A DNA stretch of 64,000 bases from Flavobacteriaceae bacterium (GTDB lineage Bacteria; Bacteroidota; Bacteroidia; Flavobacteriales; Flavobacteriaceae). Below are positions 18,043 to 26,503 of the stretch, in pieces. Below the pieces are notes generated by a model, which saw only the letters and a list, made by a program, of their open reading frames with translations, did not search any database and was not told where the DNA came from. The first letter of the stretch is position 1; every line of letters starts with the position of its first letter. The stretch lies in the NCBI GenBank assembly GCA_030148025.1, contig JASBUG010000043.1:62001-126000 (forward strand), given 5' to 3'. The translations under genes and the position numbers were made by a program.

Positions 18043-19056
18043 TTATTGTTCTACTATATAAAAGAAGTTACCACTATCGGGAATTTTCAGCAAGCCTTCA
18101 TCGGCCAGCATATCGGTAGCTTGGGTATAAATAAAATGATACCACCAAATAAAGAATTCTTCAAAACTAATTTCCTGGTCGTAACCCGATTTCTCATACA
18201 CGTTTATAATATACTCGCTGTTCTTTACCAAAACACGCATTAATTTGGGTTTGTAATACTCGGCCATACTATCTAAAATAGCATTATCGGCTTTATTAAT
18301 ACGTGGTGCTTCTTGCAATAAACCTGCAAAGTATATCTTATCTTTTAATTGCTTGCTTCCTTCGTTACGGTTGTTCCCATAAATAGCAATGGCTGTACTA
18401 TCGTTAACCGAATTGTATTGGTTGCCATAAATACCAAAATCTTCTTTTGGGTAGTTGGCATTTTCCATAATGGCATAGTAATAATTCTTTCCGTGGCGTT
18501 GTGGGCGCTCATCGGTTTTTAAAAATTCGCTTTCTACATTATTAATTTGCCAATTATCCAGCAAGACATTACTCAATATAAAAAACGACAGCTCTTCAAA
18601 ACTGTGCTTTTTAGACAGTGCGGTAGTACTGTACATATTTTTAATAGTATGCAGCTCCTCCTCTATAGAGCGAAATATCTCTAAAGCTACAGGTGTGCTA
18701 TAACTAAACAAGCTTTTGCCTTGGGTATCGGTAGCAATAAATACGGTAGGTTTTAACCCTTCACTATCTACCAACCAGTTCTTATCTATCAAGAATTGCG
18801 TATTGGTTTCTAGTTCTTTATTAGACCAACCTGCTTTATTTTGAAAAGTAGTGACAGGTATTTGTTCGTGTAAAGCTACCAGAAACAGATCCATACTGTC
18901 CTTTTTACTGTAAAAATCGGGGAAGTTTGGACCGCTCGATATCATTTTATGTTCGAAGCGTTTACTAAACACCTCATCAACACTTAATAGTTTTCGAGGT
19001 GTGCTGCAAGAGGTAAGGGCAAGCAGCATGCCCAACAAGAGTAATTGTTTCCTCAT
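18043..19056 (-). CDS. Hypothetical lipoprotein
   Basis: No family is recognised. The 337-residue protein starts with a short signal peptide and a lipobox LTSC (Cys17), so it should be a membrane-anchored lipoprotein. The remainder has no further hydrophobic segment and is of mixed helix and strand character, with aromatic-rich pieces such as NYYYAIMENANYP near residue 190 and FFIWWYHFIYTQA near residue 305. It is a single gene facing the leu operon, and the 224 bases upstream of its start lead to the accessory cassette without a recognisable partner. Confidence 0.75.
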   Translation of the reverse strand: MRKQLLLLGMLLALTSCSTPRKLLSVDEVFSKRFEHKMISSGPNFPDFYSKKDSMDLFLVALHEQIPVTTFQNKAGWSNKELETNTQFLIDKNWLVDSEGLKPTVFIATDTQGKSLFSYSTPVALEIFRSIEEELHTIKNMYSTTALSKKHSFEELSFFILSNVLLDNWQINNVESEFLKTDERPQRHGKNYYYAIMENANYPKEDFGIYGNQYNSVNDSTAIAIYGNNRNEGSKQLKDKIYFAGLLQEAPRINKADNAILDSMAEYYKPKLMRVLVKNSEYIINVYEKSGYDQEISFEEFFIWWYHFIYTQATDMLADEGLLKIPDSGNFFYIVEQ

Positions 19057-19292
19057 TTAATTCTTTTTTAGTTAGTGTACTATGTTATGCCCTAATCATG
19101 ATGCGAGTGCTCATGTTATGGCTTAGGTGGTATAGCTAGTTATTCGATATAAAGAGGTGTTAATACCCAGACTGTTACAGCTGGCAGAAATAAAACTGAA
19201 AATTTAACATAAAAAAATGCCTCCATTGAGGATTTCCGTAAAATGGTTTGTAGAAAAACGTGTAATGTTGAAATTAATTTTTGATTTATCAC
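19057..19292. other. Intergenic region before the ParB-like/Dam cassette
   Basis: About 235 AT-rich bases separate the lipoprotein gene and the cassette. I see no gene, tRNA, clear inverted terminal repeat or integrase site. A stretch near 19263-19283 (TTG...TTTTTG) is only weakly promoter-like. Confidence 0.5.
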
Positions 19293-20675
19293 ATGATCCT
19301 TAAAACAAAAAAAATTAGGCTCAAAGACCTAAATCTTTGGGATGAAAATGCTAGGTTTCCAGACAAATACTTTAAGCAAAATGAAAATGAACTAATTGAC
19401 TATTTCGTCTCGAAAAAAGATTTCAAAATAATTGAACTTGCCAAGTCAATAATAAAAGACACTGACTTACCTCAAATAGAAAAACTCGTAGTATTAGAAT
19501 TAGAAGGTAAGAATATTGTAATTGAAGGAAACAGAAGAATAACTGCCTATAAATTAATAACTAATCCTAGCCTAACAAGTAATAACAAAATCAGGGACTT
19601 CTTTCAAAAAATTAATAAAACTCCAATTAATGAGGATTTTGAACTTGACTGCATCACAACTAATAATATAGAACAAGCTCTACGTTATGTAGACAGAAAA
19701 CATAACAATAACAACTTTGAAGTAGCTTGGGGTCAAGCTGAAAGGGATAATTTTAAAGCTCGACGAGGAAGAGCTTCTAGTAAAGAATTATTTAGAATAG
19801 GCGTAATTAAGCTTATTAAAAAACTTGATATTCCTGAACCAATGAAAGAAAAAGTTTTAGGAAAAGGTTTTGTTACCACTTTATTTAGAATAATCGACAG
19901 TTCTCCAGCTCATAAATTATATGGCTTTAAAATTAATGGCAATGGTAATTTAGAGTTTGAAGATGAAAATTTTCCAAAAAAGCTAAAAGTAATTATTCTA
20001 AATGTTTTACAGAAAAAAACTCTTGATAACTCAAAAAAAGTTGATTCTAGAACACTTAATAAAAATTCAGCTAAAGATGAATATTTACAATCTATTGAAA
20101 CTAATGATTCAAAAAAAGTAGAGAAAATTATTCAAGCAAATACTAAAGAGAACTTATTTGGAGAAAAATCTACTGAAATTTCAGATACTACTGTTGTAAA
20201 GATTTTTCCAAAGTCAACTTCAAGAAATCATTTAATCCCTAAAAGTTGCCACCTAACTATTACTGAGCCCAAAATCAATAACATTTATAGAGAGCTCAGA
20301 GACAACCTATTGTTAGACAATTCCAAAAAAACAGTTCCAAATGCGGTTGGAGTACTTTTTAGAGTATTTTTAGAAATATCTATTGATTATTATGCAAAAA
20401 AAAATGGAAGATTATTTAAGAGAAATGATACAATTGGGAAAAAAATTTCATGGATTGTAAAAGACTTAATCGAAAAAGGGTATAATAAAAATGAATTTAA
20501 CAGCATAAATAAAGTAGGGTCAGGGAAAAAAGAGGAGACTATATTTGCAATTGATAACTTTCACGAATATGTTCACTCATACAAAACGCAACCTAGTCCG
20601 AATGACTTAAAGATAAAATGGGATAATCTACAAGAGTTTTTTATAATATTATGGAACAAAGAAATAAACAATTAA
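19293..20675 (+). CDS. ParB-like N-terminal domain protein with HEPN/DUF4145-like C-terminal region
   Basis: The first 95 residues look like a ParB/Srx-fold domain: KIRLKDLNLWDENAR, then IIELAKSIIK and the hallmark IVIEGNRRITAYKLI (EGNRR at about residues 78-82). The middle is Lys/Asn/Ser-rich. The last 120 residues (about 335-458) have an LFRVFLEISIDYYAKKNG...FHEYVHSYKTQPSP pattern resembling HEPN/DUF4145-type domains. In such ParB-like domains the EGNRR/DGQHR region can bind or hydrolyse nucleotide and may act on DNA. This is unlikely to be the chromosomal partition ParB, which has a different helix-turn-helix core. The ATG at 19293 is preferred over the TTG at 19281. A DNA methylase follows after 14 bases, suggesting a restriction- or defence-like pair. 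Confidence 0.75.
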   Translation: MILKTKKIRLKDLNLWDENARFPDKYFKQNENELIDYFVSKKDFKIIELAKSIIKDTDLPQIEKLVVLELEGKNIVIEGNRRITAYKLITNPSLTSNNKIRDFFQKINKTPINEDFELDCITTNNIEQALRYVDRKHNNNNFEVAWGQAERDNFKARRGRASSKELFRIGVIKLIKKLDIPEPMKEKVLGKGFVTTLFRIIDSSPAHKLYGFKINGNGNLEFEDENFPKKLKVIILNVLQKKTLDNSKKVDSRTLNKNSAKDEYLQSIETNDSKKVEKIIQANTKENLFGEKSTEISDTTVVKIFPKSTSRNHLIPKSCHLTITEPKINNIYRELRDNLLLDNSKKTVPNAVGVLFRVFLEISIDYYAKKNGRLFKRNDTIGKKISWIVKDLIEKGYNKNEFNSINKVGSGKKEETIFAIDNFHEYVHSYKTQPSPNDLKIKWDNLQEFFIILWNKEINN

Positions 20676-20689
20676 GCAGTTAAGTCAAA

Positions 20690-21592
20690 ATGATGTTATA
20701 TTCACCATTAAGATACCCTGGAGGGAAAAATAAGCTTTCTGCTTTTATTGCAAAGATTTGCATAGACAATAACATTAATGGTCACTATGTTGAGCCGTAT
20801 TCTGGTGGTGCCTCTGTAGCCCTTTTCTTGTTAATGGAAGGCTTTGTAGATAAGATAACCATTAATGATAAAGATAGATCTATCTATGCTTTTTGGCATT
20901 CGGTTTTAAACAAAACGAATCAACTTTGTGAATTAATCGAAAATGCAGAATTCAATATTGATGAATGGAGAAAGCAACGTAGCATCCAATTCAATAAAAA
21001 CAATGTAGATTTACTAGAACTAGGCTTTTCAACTTTTTACTTAAATCGCACAAATCGCTCAGGTATAATAAAAGCTGGTGTAATGGGCGGAATAAACCAA
21101 GAAGGTGATTATTTGATGGACTGTAGATTTAATAAAGAAGATTTAATTGCAAGAATTAGATCAATTGCTTCTCGAAAAAAAGACATTCGCCTTTATAAAA
21201 AAGATGCCATTAAATTAATAGACAAAATTCAAGAAGAGGCTAATAACGAAAACACAGTTTTTTATTTTGACCCGCCATACTATTTAAAAGCTAACAGTCT
21301 TTATATGAATTATTATGAAAACAAAAACCATAAAAAGGTTAGCGAAAAAATAAAAGGCATCAAAAATATAAAATGGATCGTTTCCTATGATAATGTTCCC
21401 GAAATTCAAAGTTTATATTCTGATTGTCAGAAAAAAGAATTTTCTTTTAAACATACTGCATATAAAGTAAGAGAAGGCAAAGAAATTCTTTTCTTCAGTG
21501 ATAACACAGTGCAACCACAGATTGAAAATTGGAATCCGTTAAGATTTAAGCTAAAGAAAACTGACACTTCTAAGAGCATTATATATAAATAG
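20690..21592 (+). CDS. DNA adenine methylase (Dam, D12 class)
   Basis: The 300-residue protein transfers methyl from SAM to adenine N6 in DNA. It shows the D12-class pattern: RYPGGKNKL at residues 8-16, the SAM-binding VEPYSGGASVAL at 34-45, FYLNRTNRSGI near 116-126 and the catalytic FDPPYY at 193-198. Length is normal and no motif is missing. It starts 14 bases after the ParB-like gene in the same strand, with no potential restriction endonuclease of a known family nearby. The target sequence cannot be read from the protein; GATC is only the commonest for this class. Two ATG codons in a row make the start 20690 or 20693. Confidence 0.92.
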   Translation: MMLYSPLRYPGGKNKLSAFIAKICIDNNINGHYVEPYSGGASVALFLLMEGFVDKITINDKDRSIYAFWHSVLNKTNQLCELIENAEFNIDEWRKQRSIQFNKNNVDLLELGFSTFYLNRTNRSGIIKAGVMGGINQEGDYLMDCRFNKEDLIARIRSIASRKKDIRLYKKDAIKLIDKIQEEANNENTVFYFDPPYYLKANSLYMNYYENKNHKKVSEKIKGIKNIKWIVSYDNVPEIQSLYSDCQKKEFSFKHTAYKVREGKEILFFSDNTVQPQIENWNPLRFKLKKTDTSKSIIYK

Positions 21593-21629
21593 TAATCACC
21601 ATTAACCTTAAACTACTCCCTTAAGGCAA

Positions 21630-21658
21630 AAAGCAACAGGATTTCTGTTGCTTTTTTA
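21630..21658. terminator. Bidirectional hairpin terminator between dam and the Lrp gene
   Basis: AAAGCAACAG and CTGTTGCTTT form a 10-bp stem around a five-base loop at 21630-21654, with T runs on both strands. It can serve the plus-strand cassette and the minus-strand Lrp gene that ends here. Confidence 0.75.
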
Positions 21659-22093
21659 TTACGAATTGGTTTTCTGTATTTCAGACAGCATTAAAAAGGT
21701 ATTTGTATCGCCGTAAAATATAAGTTTATCAATTATTTTTTGAAGGTGTATCTGGTTTCTTGAAAGCACTCTTAAATGCACATTTAAGTTTCCTGTTATT
21801 CTATGAGCTTCAATAACTTCTGGAAAATCATTTATAATGTTTAAGAACTCTTTTAGCTTTCCATGAAAGACCTTTATTAAAATAAATGCCTCAATATCAT
21901 AACCTAGTAGTTTATAATCTAAGTTTACACCATAACCGTTAATCACACCTAGATCCTCCATTTTTTGTAGACGCCCTCGTGTGGCTGAAGGTGAGAGATT
22001 AATTATTCGTCCCAACTCTGCAATTGAAAGTCTAGAATTTTTCTTTAAAGCAGCTATTAATTTTAAATCTATATCATCAACCGTTGAATCCAT
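21659..22093 (-). CDS. Lrp/AsnC family transcriptional regulator
   Basis: The 144-residue protein has an N-terminal HTH (DDIDLKLIAALKKNSRLSIAELG through LSPSATRGRLQKMEDLGVI, residues about 5-55) and a C-terminal ligand-binding RAM domain. It is divergent from the threonine-synthase gene, separated by about 108 bases, so it probably controls that gene and itself in response to an amino acid. Which amino acid is unknown. Confidence 0.93.
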   Translation of the reverse strand: MDSTVDDIDLKLIAALKKNSRLSIAELGRIINLSPSATRGRLQKMEDLGVINGYGVNLDYKLLGYDIEAFILIKVFHGKLKEFLNIINDFPEVIEAHRITGNLNVHLRVLSRNQIHLQKIIDKLIFYGDTNTFLMLSEIQKTNS

Positions 22094-22201
22094 TATAAAT
22101 GATTAAAATAAAAGTTTTTTCGACTATAAATATACACATATAACACATAAACAACTGTGTCACAATCCATTAAAATAGTAGCTTTAAAAAACAAAAAACA
22201 G

Positions 22202-23368
22202 ATGGCTAATTCCTTTTTTAAAGACCTTCAATGTGATAACTGCGGGGAAGTGTACAGTAAAAATCATATCAATACATTTTGCCAAAAAGACAACCAACCG
22301 CTATTATCCAGATATACTATTAATGGTTCATTTAGCAAAAACGCGTTAATTAACAGGCCAAAAAACATGTGGCGATATTATGAGATGCTTCCCATTGAAA
22401 AGGAGAACAACCGCATACATTTAGGCGAAGGGTTTACACCTTTAATAAACCTGTCGCAATTAGAGTCTAACTATGATCAGTCACACTTATTTTTAAAGGA
22501 CGAATCTGGAAACCCAACAGGATCATTTAAAGCACGAGGCATTGGTATGGCAGTTAGTAAAGCAAAAGAACTTGGCGTTAAGGAAATATGTATACCAACG
22601 GCAGGGAATGCTGGAAGTGCTCTGGCAGCTTATTGTGCCAAAGCAGGTATTAAAGCTCATATTTATATGCCTGAAGCCACTCCGGAAACGTTTCAGTTAG
22701 ACTGCAAAATAATGGGCGCTAAGGTTACACTAGTTAAAGGAACTATTGCTGATGCGGCAGCTATGATGACACATGATAATGATGGCACTTGGTTTGACGT
22801 TTCTACTTTAAAGGAACCTTTTAGAATTGAAGGAAAAAAAACCATGGGTTATGAAATTGCCGAACAACTAGACTGGAAATTGCCTGATGTAATTATCTAT
22901 CCAACAGGTGGAGGAACAGGTTTAATTGGTATTTGGAAAGCTTTTAATGAGTTAAAAGAATTGGGATGGATTGACAATATTCCTACACGTATGGTTGCTG
23001 TTCAGGGTTCTGGTTGCGATCCTGTAATTCAATCATTTAAAAAAGGGATACATACAATATCTCCACACTTCAATCCAGCCACAACCATTGCCAATGGATT
23101 AAGAGTTCCAAAGCCTTTTGGAGATAGATTGGTTATGAAAACTATATATGATAGCAATGGGACTGCTGTTTCTATATCTGATAAAGAAATAATAGCTGGA
23201 CTAAATGAATTTGCAAAAACAGAAGGGTTATTTCTAGCTCCAGAAGGAGCAGCTGTTTGGATGGCTTATAAAAAATTAAAAGTCAAAAATTGGATAAAAA
23301 ACAATGAGACTGTGGTTTTACTTAACACAGGTTCTGCTTATAAATATGCCGAAAATTTACGCTTTTAA
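22202..23368 (+). CDS. thrC: Threonine synthase-like PLP enzyme
   Basis: This protein of about 388 residues belongs to the fold-type II PLP enzymes. It begins with a zinc-ribbon-like element (Cys11, Cys14, Cys27) and has the PLP lysine Lys110 in NPTGSFKARG, then PTAGNAGSA and the phosphate-binding PTGGGTGLIG. The pattern is that of archaeal/plant-type threonine synthase, converting O-phosphohomoserine to threonine. Related enzymes such as cysteate synthase or a dehydratase are possible. The start at ATG 22202 is chosen because the zinc ribbon follows directly; a GTG at 22157 would add 15 residues. The gene is divergent from an Lrp regulator and ends seven bases from the convergent response-regulator gene. 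Confidence 0.8.
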   Translation: MANSFFKDLQCDNCGEVYSKNHINTFCQKDNQPLLSRYTINGSFSKNALINRPKNMWRYYEMLPIEKENNRIHLGEGFTPLINLSQLESNYDQSHLFLKDESGNPTGSFKARGIGMAVSKAKELGVKEICIPTAGNAGSALAAYCAKAGIKAHIYMPEATPETFQLDCKIMGAKVTLVKGTIADAAAMMTHDNDGTWFDVSTLKEPFRIEGKKTMGYEIAEQLDWKLPDVIIYPTGGGTGLIGIWKAFNELKELGWIDNIPTRMVAVQGSGCDPVIQSFKKGIHTISPHFNPATTIANGLRVPKPFGDRLVMKTIYDSNGTAVSISDKEIIAGLNEFAKTEGLFLAPEGAAVWMAYKKLKVKNWIKNNETVVLLNTGSAYKYAENLRF

Positions 23369-23375
23369 CTATATA

Positions 23376-24077
23376 CTATAAACCATTTAGTAGTTTACTA
23401 AGATTGGTTTTATACATTTTTCCAACAGGTACAATATGAGTCTCTATTTTGATCCTGTTACCTTCTATACTCTTAATATGCGCCGTAGCCACTGCAAACG
23501 ACTTATGCACTTGTAAAAACTGGTCGGCAGGTAATTGCGTGAGCAAATCGCTAAACGGTTGGCGTATGCTTATGGTGTCGTCTTTACAAACTACCTTGGT
23601 ATAATTACCTGAAGCTTCCACATACAGTATATCGCCCACCAATACTTGTATATAAGTTTTATTGCTCTTTAAAAACAATCGTTGTGCTTGTGGTTGTACT
23701 GCAGTAGGAGTTACCGCTTGCGGTGTTGCTGTACTAAAGGCTTTATTTACTGCTTTTAAAAATCGTTCAAAACCAAAAGGTTTTAGTAAATAATCGGCAA
23801 TGTTAAGCTCGTAGCCTTCCAGAGCATATTCTTTATAAGCTGTAGTGACAATCACTTTTGGTGGCGCGCTTAGGGTTTTTAAAAAATCGAACCCTTTTAG
23901 TTTTGGCATATTGAGGTCAAGAAAAATAAGGTCTACACTATGTTTATTCAAATATTCAAAAGCTTCTAAAGCATCATAACAATGTTTTGCCAATTCCAAA
24001 TTAGGAAGCAGGTCGCAATAGCCCTTAATAATATCGTGGGCTACATATTCGTCATCTATAATTAAATATTTGATCAT
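23376..24077 (-). CDS. LytTR family response regulator
   Basis: The 233-residue protein has a receiver domain (IIDDE at residues 6-10, phospho-acceptor Asp54 in FLDLNMP, Lys in LLKPF) and a C-terminal LytTR DNA-binding domain (about 130-230). A short linker is rich in Ala, Thr and Pro. It overlaps the upstream kinase gene by four bases, forming a two-component pair. Likely targets are the divergently transcribed ABC genes, whose upstream region has a direct repeat of the kind LytTR domains bind. Confidence 0.94.
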   Translation of the reverse strand: MIKYLIIDDEYVAHDIIKGYCDLLPNLELAKHCYDALEAFEYLNKHSVDLIFLDLNMPKLKGFDFLKTLSAPPKVIVTTAYKEYALEGYELNIADYLLKPFGFERFLKAVNKAFSTATPQAVTPTAVQPQAQRLFLKSNKTYIQVLVGDILYVEASGNYTKVVCKDDTISIRQPFSDLLTQLPADQFLQVHKSFAVATAHIKSIEGNRIKIETHIVPVGKMYKTNLSKLLNGL

Positions 24078-25231
24078 TTTTGTGTCAATATTAATTGTGC
24101 CTTATACACGCCTAGGTTTTCATTAAGTACTAAGCTATGCGTTTTAGGGTAGCCCAGTTCTAATCGGCGTTTTAAATTCTGTAAACCTATTCCTGGTTGT
24201 TCCTTTATCTCAGGATCAAAATTGTTTTCAATCTCAAATGAGATATTCCCATTTTCAGTTTTTAAGCTGGCATGCACGTAAGCATTGGCTCTTAAATTTT
24301 CAACACCATGTTTAAAGGCGTTTTCCAAAAGTATTAAAAACAATAATGGCATCACGGTATGACCTTCTTGAATATCAACATTAAACTGCACATCGATGCT
24401 CTTACGGTAACGCATTTGATGGAGCTCAATATACTGTTGTAAATACTCAGCTTCCTCTTCTAAGGTCACAAACTCTTTATCGCCTTCATAAATGCTATAA
24501 CGCATCATGTCGGACAATTTTAAAATAAGCGCTTGCGCTTTTTCGGTATCGGTTCCCACCAATCCGTATAGATTGTTTAGGGTATTAAAAAAGAAATGCG
24601 GATTCACCTGACTTTTTAGATGCAACAGTTCGGTTTTAGCTTTTTCGTTTTTCAGATTGATAATCGCCTTCATTTGCAACAATACCCAACGGGCTATTAC
24701 AAAAAACAATAATGGAAAATAAAATATAGCGACAATTACTAAGGCATCGGTATCACCATACTCTTCGATTAGAATAATAATACGCCCAACACCTATGGCA
24801 AAACACCAAAATATCAGCTTATTAATAAAAGATCTAGACAGTTTTGCAGCACCCTTTTTTTGACGGTAATAATTCCAGATCTGGACAGCTACATAAATTA
24901 CTGTGTATACCAAAACAAGGATAAACACCGCTTTAAAATCGGGTTTATCTGGGTTAGATTCAATGATTCCAGAAATACATAAGGCACCGCTTAATATTGG
25001 TGCTACTATACGCTCTATAGCAGTCCAAGGTTGCGAAAAAGGTTCTTTAGTTTTTCTGCTTAAGATCCAGAAAAATAAGGTATACGCTATAATAAGCACA
25101 GAAACTACTATAAATAACAGCCCTGTAAAATGTAAGTTATATGCCATACAAACCTCTCCTCCAAACATAAAAACTAAGCTGAGAACTAAGGCTATTATAA
25201 TTCGTTTATAGCGTCTAAAAAATGATTCCAT
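24074..25231 (-). CDS. LytS-type sensor histidine kinase (HisKA_7TM-like, His_kinase family)
   Basis: The 385-residue membrane kinase begins with several hydrophobic segments (about residues 10-190) followed by a short coiled linker and the His_kinase motif SQVNPHFFFNTLNN with His212, then an HATPase region ending in GIGLQNLKRRLELGY. The frame is open 18 codons further upstream, but ATG 25231-25229 gives a normal cytoplasmic start (MESFFRRYKR). The stimulus is unknown; there is no large extracellular sensor domain, so the ligand may be membrane-borne. The four-base overlap with the LytTR gene and divergence from an ABC operon suggest it monitors the need for that exporter. Confidence 0.9.
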   Translation of the reverse strand: MESFFRRYKRIIIALVLSLVFMFGGEVCMAYNLHFTGLLFIVVSVLIIAYTLFFWILSRKTKEPFSQPWTAIERIVAPILSGALCISGIIESNPDKPDFKAVFILVLVYTVIYVAVQIWNYYRQKKGAAKLSRSFINKLIFWCFAIGVGRIIILIEEYGDTDALVIVAIFYFPLLFFVIARWVLLQMKAIINLKNEKAKTELLHLKSQVNPHFFFNTLNNLYGLVGTDTEKAQALILKLSDMMRYSIYEGDKEFVTLEEEAEYLQQYIELHQMRYRKSIDVQFNVDIQEGHTVMPLLFLILLENAFKHGVENLRANAYVHASLKTENGNISFEIENNFDPEIKEQPGIGLQNLKRRLELGYPKTHSLVLNENLGVYKAQLILTQK

Positions 25232-25344
25232 ACCCAAAACTAATTGAATAAAACGACCCCTCCAAAGAAGTTGACAAACATACATTACCTGTCGTCAAAG
25301 CATCAATATTGTGTGACCAAGTAACTTTCTTGCCACTTATAAGC

Positions 25345-25412
25345 TTTGTGTCACTAGTAGAACAGCGTTTGTCCCACTAATTAGTACCGACTGTATAATG
25401 CTTCTACGTTTG
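25345..25412 (+). promoter_or_regulatory. LytTR-like direct repeats and -7 box before the ABC operon
   Basis: Two direct repeats, TTTGTGTCACTA (25345-25356) and TTTGTCCCACTA (25368-25379), match at 10 of 12 positions and start 23 bases apart, about two helical turns, as for LytTR-domain operators. A perfect -7 box TACGTTTG follows at 25405-25412, but no TTG is present at the usual -33 distance. This fits a promoter that needs an activator. The assignment to the neighbouring LytTR protein is inferred. Confidence 0.5.
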
Positions 25413-25465
25413 CACCACAATCATTAAAAACGAACAGTTAACAACAACTATTTCAATACCATACT

Positions 25466-25606
25466 ATGGCACTACTCATCAAACTTATTTGCAAACTCAT
25501 TTTCATGTTAGTACTGCTAACATCGCAATCAGATTTAAAGCACAGTTCAGCTGCAATACAAGCCTTGAGCCCAGTTAAAACCAATCTTACTCTAAATTCA
25601 AAATAA
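25466..25606 (+). CDS. Small ORF (46 aa), hydrophobic N-terminus, coupled to the ABC gene
   Basis: A 46-codon frame starts at ATG 25466 and ends at TAA 25604-25606, whose last A is the first base of the ABC ATPase start codon (TAATG). The product begins with a signal-like hydrophobic segment (ALLIKLICKLIFMLVLLTS) followed by a short polar tail. It lies downstream of the predicted -7 box, so it would be on the ABC mRNA. It may be a real small membrane or secreted peptide or just a coupling leader; no family is recognised. Confidence 0.5.
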   Translation: MALLIKLICKLIFMLVLLTSQSDLKHSSAAIQALSPVKTNLTLNSK

Positions 25607-26478
25607 TGACACTATCAATTAACAATTTATCAAAAACCTATGGCAATGGTGTAAAAGCACTACAGGACATTTCGCTAGACATCCCAACAGGAATGTTTGG
25701 CTTACTAGGTCCAAACGGTGCTGGAAAATCAACCTTAATGCGTACCATTGCTACTTTACAAGATGCCGATACTGGTAGTATTACGCTAGGCGATCTTAAT
25801 GTATTAACACAAAAGCATGAGCTTAGAAAAGTGTTAGGTTATTTGCCGCAACAATTTGGCTTATACCCTCGCATTTCGGCCCAAGTATTACTAGATCATT
25901 TGGCAGTTTTAAAAGGCATTACCAACAAAGGTGAACGTAATGAGCTGGTAAAGGCTTTACTGCACAAAACCAACCTATATGAAAAACGCAAGCACAATCT
26001 TGGAGGTTTTTCGGGTGGTATGAAACAACGTTTTGGAATTGCACAAGCTTTACTAACCAACCCAAAATTATTAATTGTAGATGAGCCTACTGCTGGGTTA
26101 GACCCAATGGAACGCAATCGATTTTACAATCTCCTATGTGAACTTGGAGAAAATACCGTAGTTATTTTATCAACCCATATTGTGGATGATGTAAAAGAGC
26201 TATGCACCAATATGGCTATTATTAATCAAGGTCAGCTTCTACTAAAAGGAAAGCCTTTAGATGTAATTGATAACATTGAAGGGAAAGTGTACCAAAAAAC
26301 TATCAAAAAAGAAGAGCTTGAACACTACAAACAACAATACACTACCATTTCGGACAAACTATTTTTAGGAAAACCCGTAATAAACATACTAAGCGATACT
26401 GATCCTGGAAATGGATTTATAGCTGTTCCAGCAAGTTTAGAGGATGTGTATTTCACACAGCTAAATAACAACAATTAA
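25606..26478 (+). CDS. ABC transporter ATP-binding protein
   Basis: The 290-residue ATPase has Walker A GPNGAGKST (35-43), the signature FSGGMKQR near residue 139 and Walker B LLIVDEPTAGLD near 162, followed by a short C-terminal extension (about 220-290). It belongs to the exporter-type ABC-2 group. The next gene, 25 bases on, encodes the ABC-2 permease fused to a peptidase, so the two probably form one complex at the inner membrane. It is read divergently from a LytS/LytTR pair. Confidence 0.93.
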   Translation: MTLSINNLSKTYGNGVKALQDISLDIPTGMFGLLGPNGAGKSTLMRTIATLQDADTGSITLGDLNVLTQKHELRKVLGYLPQQFGLYPRISAQVLLDHLAVLKGITNKGERNELVKALLHKTNLYEKRKHNLGGFSGGMKQRFGIAQALLTNPKLLIVDEPTAGLDPMERNRFYNLLCELGENTVVILSTHIVDDVKELCTNMAIINQGQLLLKGKPLDVIDNIEGKVYQKTIKKEELEHYKQQYTTISDKLFLGKPVINILSDTDPGNGFIAVPASLEDVYFTQLNNNN

Positions 26479-26503
26479 CCATCAATCTTAAAACAACATA
26501 CAC

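Noticed and set aside
19293..20675. Chromosome-partitioning ParB
   Set aside because: There is no parA partner, no parS-like site and no ParB HTH core; only the N-terminal fold is shared.
19057..21658. Complete mobile element around the ParB-like/Dam pair
   Set aside because: I found no integrase, transposase, terminal inverted repeats or target duplication at its borders.
24903..25211. Plus-strand frame of 102 codons
   Set aside because: It is antisense to the membrane part of the histidine kinase, whose reading frame has clear family motifs.
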